Origin: Bryopsis sp. KO-2023
Lineage: Eukaryota; Chlorophyta; Ulvophyceae; Bryopsidales; Bryopsidaceae
Length of the DNA stretch: 64,000 nucleotides
NCBI GenBank assembly: GCA_030272585.1
Contig: BSYQ01000010.1
Location: 1,364,001 to 1,428,000 of the forward strand
Direction of reading: 5' to 3'
The notes under the pieces were generated by a model. The model ran no database searches, was not told the DNA's origin, and was given only the letters and a program-made list of their open reading frames with translations. Both the position numbers and the translations under genes were made by a program. Below, in pieces: positions 58,401-64,000 of this stretch. Within the stretch, counting starts at the first letter, position 1. The number at the start of each line of letters is the position of its first letter.

Positions 58401-61400
58401 CCACAAAAGTGCAAATAGACATGACGAGGGAACTGTGCATGGTGATTATGTTAGTGGGCACGTCCGGACTATATCGGCTCTGGCGGCGTCAGAGAAACGG
58501 CCTGCCCTTCCTTTTGCCCTCCTTCCAAAGCAAAGAGGCTCTTTGGCGAACCTAGTTCCGGTCCAAGTTAGTGCTTCTCAGATGCAACCTGGCGATCTTT
58601 CAATTGCCGTTAAGGCCGTGGGAGTCAATTTCCGCGATGTGCTGAACATTCTTGGCATGTATCCTGGAGATCCAGGACCACCAGGAGGTGATTGTGCTGG
58701 TGTAATTACTGCTGTCGAAAACGTGGAGGGCTTTGCGTGTGGGGATGCAGTCTTTGGCTTGGCTCCAGGCTGCCTTGGATCTCAGGTCAATGTTTCTAAC
58801 GATACGATGGTAAAGCTTCCTCCAAATCTTACATTCGAAGAAGCCGCCACGACTCCAACTGTTTTTATTACAGTGGATGTGGCTTGCAATTTAATTGCCG
58901 AGATTTCGCCAGGAGATCGGGTCCTTGTGCATGGGGCAGCTGGTGGTGTCGGTCTGGCATGTATGCAGATGATCCATGCTTCAGGTGCTGAGGCCTTCGC
59001 CACCGCTGGGACTCCAGCAAAAAGATGTCTGCTGCGGTCGCTTGGTGTCAAGGCAGCAGTGGGCTCAAGGGATTCCATGTTTGTCGAGGAGTTGGCCAAG
59101 CATGGTGGCGTGGATATTGTCTTAAATTCCCTGACATCACCTGGAATGGTAGCTGCGTCACTCGCTTCTATGAGACGTGGGGGACATTTTATCGAAATTT
59201 CAAAAAGAGATATTTGGTCGCCTGGTAGAGCGGTTGTGGAGCGGAAAGACGTCTCATTCTCATATCTTGCGGTTGATTTTCTTCCTGGCACCGTCGTGCG
59301 GGCATCCATGGAGAGACTGGCACGGAATCTTGGGAGTGGAACTCTAAGGCACCTTCCCAGCATTTCGCACAGCCTATCTTCCGTTGTGTCTGCTTTGCGA
59401 CAAATGTCCCAGAGCCGCCACATCGGGAAGGTGGTGGTTTCATCAGCGAAATCCAAACTGGCGCCTACTAGCGACGGCGGTAGGGCTATTATCACAGGTG
59501 GCCTGGGCTCGCTTGGATTTCTGGTGTCACGATGGCTTGTTGGTCAGGGGTTCGACGACATTCGGCTTCTCAGCCGATCAGGGCACCTTGACAAGAGTCA
59601 TCTGGCAGTGGTGGACCTTGTTTCAGAAGGGAAATCTGCGATTCATATAGCGAAATGTGATACAAGTTTTGCTTCTGACTCGTGGTCTTGCTTTGAACAT
59701 GGTTCTGTTGATTTGATTTTTCATGCTTCTGGGATGCTGGCGGACGGTTTGATCGTCAATCAGACAGCATCGGATATTCGTAAGGTCTTTGCTCCCAAGG
59801 TGTCTGGCTTAGACCGCTTGAAGTCAACTGTTGGGAGAAATTCCATACAGTCTTGGGTTCTCTTTTCCTCGGTGGCGTCGCTCATGGGATCTGCTGGGCA
59901 GATCAATTACAGTGGTGCAAACGGGATTTTAGATGGAATGGCTAGGTCTGGCAGGAACGGTGGGCTCTCGATCACAAGCATCCAATGGGGAGCATGGGCG
60001 GGTGGAGGTAAGCATTGAGCATCGACTAGAAAATTGCTGTAAATTGGCTGTAAATTGGCTGTAAATTGCTTTTTATCGTGAACTCCGTGGCGCTGTACTA
60101 AAATTTCTTCTTCATTTCTGCAACTTTCTTTCCCTGACTTGTTTTTGATGCTTAGGAATGGCCACCAACAAAGCCATAGAAGCAAAAGTGGCGCGCTTGG
60201 GCATGCAGATGCTCAGTAGGGCTCAAGGGATTGGCGCTTTGGAGGCGATTTTGAAAGAAGGAAGGAATCTGTGCGATGGGGAGGTCATCCCTGTCATTCC
60301 GTTTGTGTGGAAACGATTCTCCAAGACCATGAAGAAAGCAGATCCCGCATTTGAGGATTTTGTAAAGTATCCAGATACACCATCAAGAAAGGAAGAGCAA
60401 CGTCCTGGGTACAGAAGCGCAAGAATGCATCAGTACAAATCGACTGTTCTGTCCAAAGTAAAGGAAGCTGTGAAGGCGGTCGTCGGAGAGGACATAGGAG
60501 CTGATGAACCTTTGATGGCGGCTGGGGTCGATTCTTTGGGAGGGGTAGAACTTCGGAATACCCTGTCGACACAGTTCGGCCTTGATCTTCCTAGCACGCT
60601 CACTTTCGACTACCCCTCTATTTCAGCCCTTGCCAATTATCTCGATGAACTGACTTCAGACCAGAAAATGCTTCCAAGTATAGAAGACGAAGCTCAAACT
60701 ATCCAGGAAAGAGTTTTGCTTGATGGTTCTGGGAGCCACGTTCTCAACGACGAGCCTCCATCATCACTTGAATATATCCAAAAGAAAGTATGTGATCTAG
60801 CTGCAGACGTTATTGGCCACGCAGTCGATGAAAACGAACCATTGATGGCGTCAGGGCTGGACTCCTTGGGCAGCGTTGAGCTCCGCAATTCCCTCGAGAG
60901 TCACTTTGGCATCACGCTCCCTGCCACTTTGGCGATGGACTACCCCTCCGCCCACGCTATTGCTTCTCATTTGCACACAAAGATCCAGTCAGTCGTGACG
61001 CCAAATCAAGGGGGTGGCTTGAAAAACAGCAGGTCTGAAAGAAAGCAGGCCGGTGGAGAAACTCTCGTGGCTGTTTTAGGCAGCTCATCCAGGCTCAGCA
61101 CTGTCGGAGACGGGTCGAGCTGGAGCGGTGATGCTATATCGCAAACCCCTCTACAGAGATGGGATGTCGATTCGCTTTCGGAGTCGCCAGTGAGGTTTGG
61201 TGCGTTCTTGTCTGGGGTGGAGAAGTTCGACGCAAGGGCATTTGGCATGTCTGCCCAAGAATCATACCTGGTGGATCCCCAGCAGCGGATTTTGATGGAG
61301 TGTTTTCATGAGGCAAAAAGTCGCGCTGTTGGAAATACAACACGCGCTACCTCAAGTTTTGGCATTTTCATTGGAATATCTGCCTTGGACTACAGCAAGC

Positions 61401-64000
61401 TGGGATCGAAACTCTCTACTCCTGTCACTCCTTACACCGCCACAGGATCCCTTTCCCTGAGCGTTGCTGCAGGTCGGCTCTCTTTCACTTTCGGTTTGGA
61501 GGGGCCTTGCCTTGCGATTGACACAGCTTGCTCCTCATCTTTGGTCAGCGTCGACAGTGGGGCAAGCAGCTTGTCAAGTGGGAAATGCACTTTAGCCGCT
61601 GTAGGTGGCGTCAATCTTGCTTTAATTCCTGACACCCCAGCCATGTTCCAGAAGGCAGGAATGCTAGCCCCTGATGGCAGGTGCAAGACTCTTGATTCTA
61701 GTGCTGACGGATACGTCAGATCGGAGGCGTGCGGGCTCTTCTTGATTGGGGATGTGGCTGAGGCAAAATCTCCTTATGCAGTCGTGAGAGGAACGGCAGT
61801 TAATCAGGATGGGCGATCAAGCTCTTTGACTGCCCCAAAAGGACCTTCTCAGCAATCAGTCATACGACTTGCCTTGAAGGATGGTGGGTTGGGTATTGAG
61901 GACGTCTCAACAATATCTATGCATGGGACAGGAACAAGCCTGGGAGACCCCATTGAGATTGGAGCTCTGTTTGGTGTCTTCAGCGATAGGGCCAAAACGA
62001 ATCATTTGACACTGTCGTCCAGCAAATCTTGGAGAGGACATGCTGAACCTGGCTCTGGGGTGGCAGGGATGGTACATGGCCAGACTTGTCTCGAGGAAAA
62101 GATATCTTTGCCAATAATGCACTTGCGAAGTGTGAATCCCCATGTGTCGAGTGTTTTCGAAACATCGCTTGGACAAGGAAAGTGGAATCTACCCAAGCAG
62201 TTTGGGCCAACTATGGGTGCACATTGCTGCGGTGTATCGGCGTTTGCTTTTCAGGGAACCAACGCCCACGTTATCATAGATACCCCGAAAGAGCCAAATT
62301 TTAGTCACGAAGAGGTATCCAGCGTTTGGGAGCAAGAAAAGTTTGAGCTGACACCGCCATTGCATCCGTTTTGTGTAGATTTCAAACTCTCAAGTGAGAA
62401 ACGGGTCCGGTTCAGAGGTCTTGTTGGTATGGCCCGCACTTCTTTTATCTGGGACCACGTGGTCGAAGGGAAGGTTTTGTTCCCCGCCGCCGGCTTTTTC
62501 GAGTTTGCGCTGACATGTATGTCACTTGGGGTGAAAACTGAACGTATGCCTGGCTTGGGGCTCGTATCGATTCCATCACCTCTAGTGTTGCCCAAGGATG
62601 GACATCAGTTTTCAACAGACATTGCGTGTGATATCGATCTCAATAAATCGAGCGTTGAGGTCACTTCCTCACAAAGCAAGGGAGTGGTGCACTTGGTAGG
62701 GATATGCGTGAATGTGTTGGAGACCGAGAAAACAAATCGTTCCGCTCAAAGAAGTCGTTTTTCTTGGAGTCGAACAGCCTCAACGTTTTTGGAGACCGGA
62801 CCACACTCGTGCACAATTGGAAACCTGAAATCTCCTCAGGGGATGGCTGAATTCCACAATCATCCAGCACTCTTGGACAGTAGTCTACAATTGGGAGCTG
62901 TGGATAGTCTATTTGTTAAAAAATCGAAGAATTTGAGTATTCCAATTGGGCTGGAGATGATGTCCAGTTGTGGGGATGGTGTGGCTGTCCAATCAGCTCA
63001 TGTCTCCCAAAGAAATGCCGGCGAAAATTCCGTTGTTGCAGATTATATTCTGCAAGGAAATGGAATGTCGGGAGGGATGATAAGGGGTCTTAAGGCAAGA
63101 AGGTTCAAGGGGAAGGAGCAAAAGCCCCCCGTTGCAAATAGCAATGCTCAGGTCGTGTACGAGACCGTCATGCAAGCATATGAAACTCAAAATGAATCTA
63201 AGAATGTCCCACAGGCACAATTCCTTATGTGTCCAACCTCGGAGTACAGGGTTCCAGCCGCATTTTTATCTTCCCTACAAGAATACACACAAAATGATTG
63301 GGACTGCCCTCTCTCGATTTCGTCCAGCGGCCAGGAAAACGTGCACGTGGCTGCAACACTCTCTGCCATGACGAAATCCACCATAATGGAGATTCCTGGA
63401 CTGTCTGGGGGTATCCGAACTTCAGGATCATCAGAATTACCTGAAATTCACCCTTCGGCCGCCATACGTGTGGATGTTGGCACCGCAGAGACAACACCAG
63501 ATAGATTTGGATACCATGCCACAGGTTCTACTATGTACAGGCCAGCGTTGGTGCCCTCACTGACCAGAGAATTGGACGAATTCGTCCAATTGCTACCTCA
63601 GCCCCGTGGCACCATCGCTGGTCTCGTGCCAGTGAAGTTGGAAGACGCGTCACTTAATGCTGGAGAGATGATGGTCGCCGTCAAAGCTGTTGGGATCAAC
63701 TTCAGAGATGTTTTGAACATACTGGGCATGTATCCTGGCGACCCTGGCCCTCCTGGCGGCGATTGTGCCGGAATCGTTGTCGAATCGTGCTCGGAAATCG
63801 GTCCAAAGGAAGGAGACAGAGTCTTTGGTTTGGCTGGTGGCAGTCTCGGGACACACGTACCCACTGAGACTATGGCTGCTATGCCAGCGAACATGAGCTT
63901 CGAAGAAGCAGCGACTATCCCCACAGTGTTCATCACTGCTGATTTGGCGTTCAAGGCTGGTAGTGGAGTGAAGTCTTCTGACCGAGTTCTGGTTCACGCG
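47119..64000 (+). CDS. Giant trans-AT modular type I polyketide synthase, 5' part
   Basis: Exons 47119-47875, 47983-48132, 48302-48822, 49058-49552, 49771-60007 and 60156-beyond 64000, all GT-AG, giving 16,005 bases (5,335 residues) in one frame. ATG 47119 is the first methionine of the open frame; an earlier exon cannot be excluded. Domains in order: acyl-AMP ligase, spacer, four ACPs of GLTST type, KS1-DH1-ER1-KR1-ACP5, KS2-DH2-ER2-KR2-ACP6-ACP7, KS3-DH3-ER3 (cut). No AT domain lies between any KS and DH, so malonyl units must be loaded by a separate acyltransferase. Each complete module is fully reducing, so the expected product is a saturated long acyl chain built on an activated fatty acid. 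The release domain is outside the window. The gene starts 1.2 kb past the transposon island. Product identity is unknown. Confidence 0.95.
49451..50040 (+). other. PKS spacer of unknown function between ligase and first ACP
   Basis: About 125 residues across the exon 4/5 junction. It includes an acidic stretch and a hydrophobic part (GLRWLLVLTEKG, LARGPLPCFGCIFF) that looks folded, with a faint likeness to the structural half of a ketoreductase. I do not recognise it. Confidence 0.5.
50041..51060 (+). other. PKS: four tandem acyl carrier domains of GLTST type
   Basis: Carrier domains centred on serines at 50152, 50401, 50653 and 50926. Each has PLMA(A/V)G(L/V)(T/S)ST instead of the usual GxDSL, and each ends in (L/F)PGTL-FDYP or a close variant. 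The serine that takes phosphopantetheine is present in all four, but the preceding aspartate is Thr or Ser and the following leucine is Thr. Spacing is about 85 residues. They presumably hold the starter acyl group for KS1; four copies would raise local substrate concentration. Confidence 0.9.
51115..55850 (+). other. PKS module 1: KS-DH-ER-KR-ACP
   Basis: KS1 (about 51115-52395): Cys in VDTACSSS (51598), His in MHGTGTSLGDP (52000), His in KSHTGHAEPAAG (52123); all three catalytic residues present. DH1 (about 52440-53260): His at 52567 in HQVRHRALFP, where the usual HxxxG glycine is His; Asp at 53035 in MDSCLH. A KR-like structural region opens with YEVEW. ER1 (about 53810-54690): INFRDVLNVLGMYPGDPGPP and VLVHAATGGVGLAAMQ. 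KR1 (about 54770-55340): TGGLGGLG, SSVAS and Tyr at 55210. ACP5: canonical GLDSLGAVE with Ser at 55711. One cycle would add a saturated two-carbon unit. Confidence 0.92.
55930..61005 (+). other. PKS module 2: KS-DH-ER-KR-ACP-ACP
   Basis: KS2 (about 55975-57160): Cys in IDTACSSS (56389), His in MHGTGTALGDP (56773), His in GHAEPASG (56890). DH2: His at 57331 in HQVKGRVLVP, Asp at 57751 in DSSFQ. ER2 (about 58530-59415): INFRDVLNILGMYPGDPGPP, VLVHGAAGGVGLACMQ. KR2 (about 59475-60270): TGGLGSLG, SSVAS, Tyr at 59908, with the last intron (60008-60155) falling after QWGAWAGG. Two tandem ACPs follow with Ser at 60533 (GVDSLGGVE) and 60863 (GLDSLGSVE). Confidence 0.92.
61060..64000 (+). other. PKS module 3: KS-DH-ER, cut by window end
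   Basis: KS3 (about 61060-62285): Cys in IDTACSSS (61529), His in MHGTGTSLGDP (61922), His in GHAEPGSG (62039). DH3: His at 62456 in HVVEGKVLFP, Asp at 62876 in DSSLQ. ER3 begins about 63600 with INFRDVLNILGMYPGDPGPP and ends in VLVHA at the window edge. KR and ACP should follow outside. The frame is open to the last base. Confidence 0.92.

Overview
The window is nuclear DNA of a eukaryote. Genes are split by GT-AG introns with T-rich acceptors. There are long intergenic stretches of homopolymer and poly-G/poly-T, and chromodomain-bearing Ty3/gypsy retrotransposons. A giant multi-intron type I polyketide synthase without acyltransferase domains, headed by an acyl-AMP ligase and tandem carrier domains, fits a microalga or related protist best. 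I cannot place the lineage more closely from sequence alone.

Layout. (1) 1-4947: the 3' part of a P4-type ATPase (phospholipid flippase), 11 exons visible, 5' end outside the window. (2) 7817-10285: a secreted trypsin-fold protein that has lost two of its three catalytic residues. (3) About 11.5-12.05 kb, minus strand: an exon encoding about 14 copies of a proline-rich nonapeptide. (4) 12969-45903: an island bounded by inverted repeats (CAGGGTTGCCA...) and by the same 8 bp (GCTGGGGC) on both outer sides. Its original content seems to be a small two-exon BTB-domain gene (13379-14126). (5) Inside the island, 14339-45327 is a nest of mobile elements. Host element A (Ty3/gypsy, 185-bp LTRs, target duplication CTTCG) was hit by a solo LTR (F), by a reverse-orientation, mostly non-coding LTR element (B), by a second Ty3/gypsy element (C), and by a small inverted-repeat element with a tRNA-like core (E). 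Element C was itself hit by a complete Ty3/gypsy element (D). Every insertion has a readable target-site duplication. The reading frame of A runs through all breakpoints once the guests are mentally removed, and the LTR pairs look identical, so the whole nest is young. (6) 47119 to beyond 64000: a giant polyketide synthase gene.

The polyketide synthase reads: acyl-AMP ligase, four carrier domains of unusual GLTST type, then module 1 (KS-DH-ER-KR-ACP), module 2 (KS-DH-ER-KR-ACP-ACP) and module 3 (KS-DH-ER..., cut by the window edge). At least 5,335 residues are visible. There is no AT domain in any module, so extender units must be delivered in trans. Every complete module carries the full reductive set, so the expected chemistry is activation of a fatty acid and its elongation by saturated two-carbon units. 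The retrotransposon nest lies directly upstream of this gene, with about 1.2 kb of unannotated DNA between the island and the first usable ATG.
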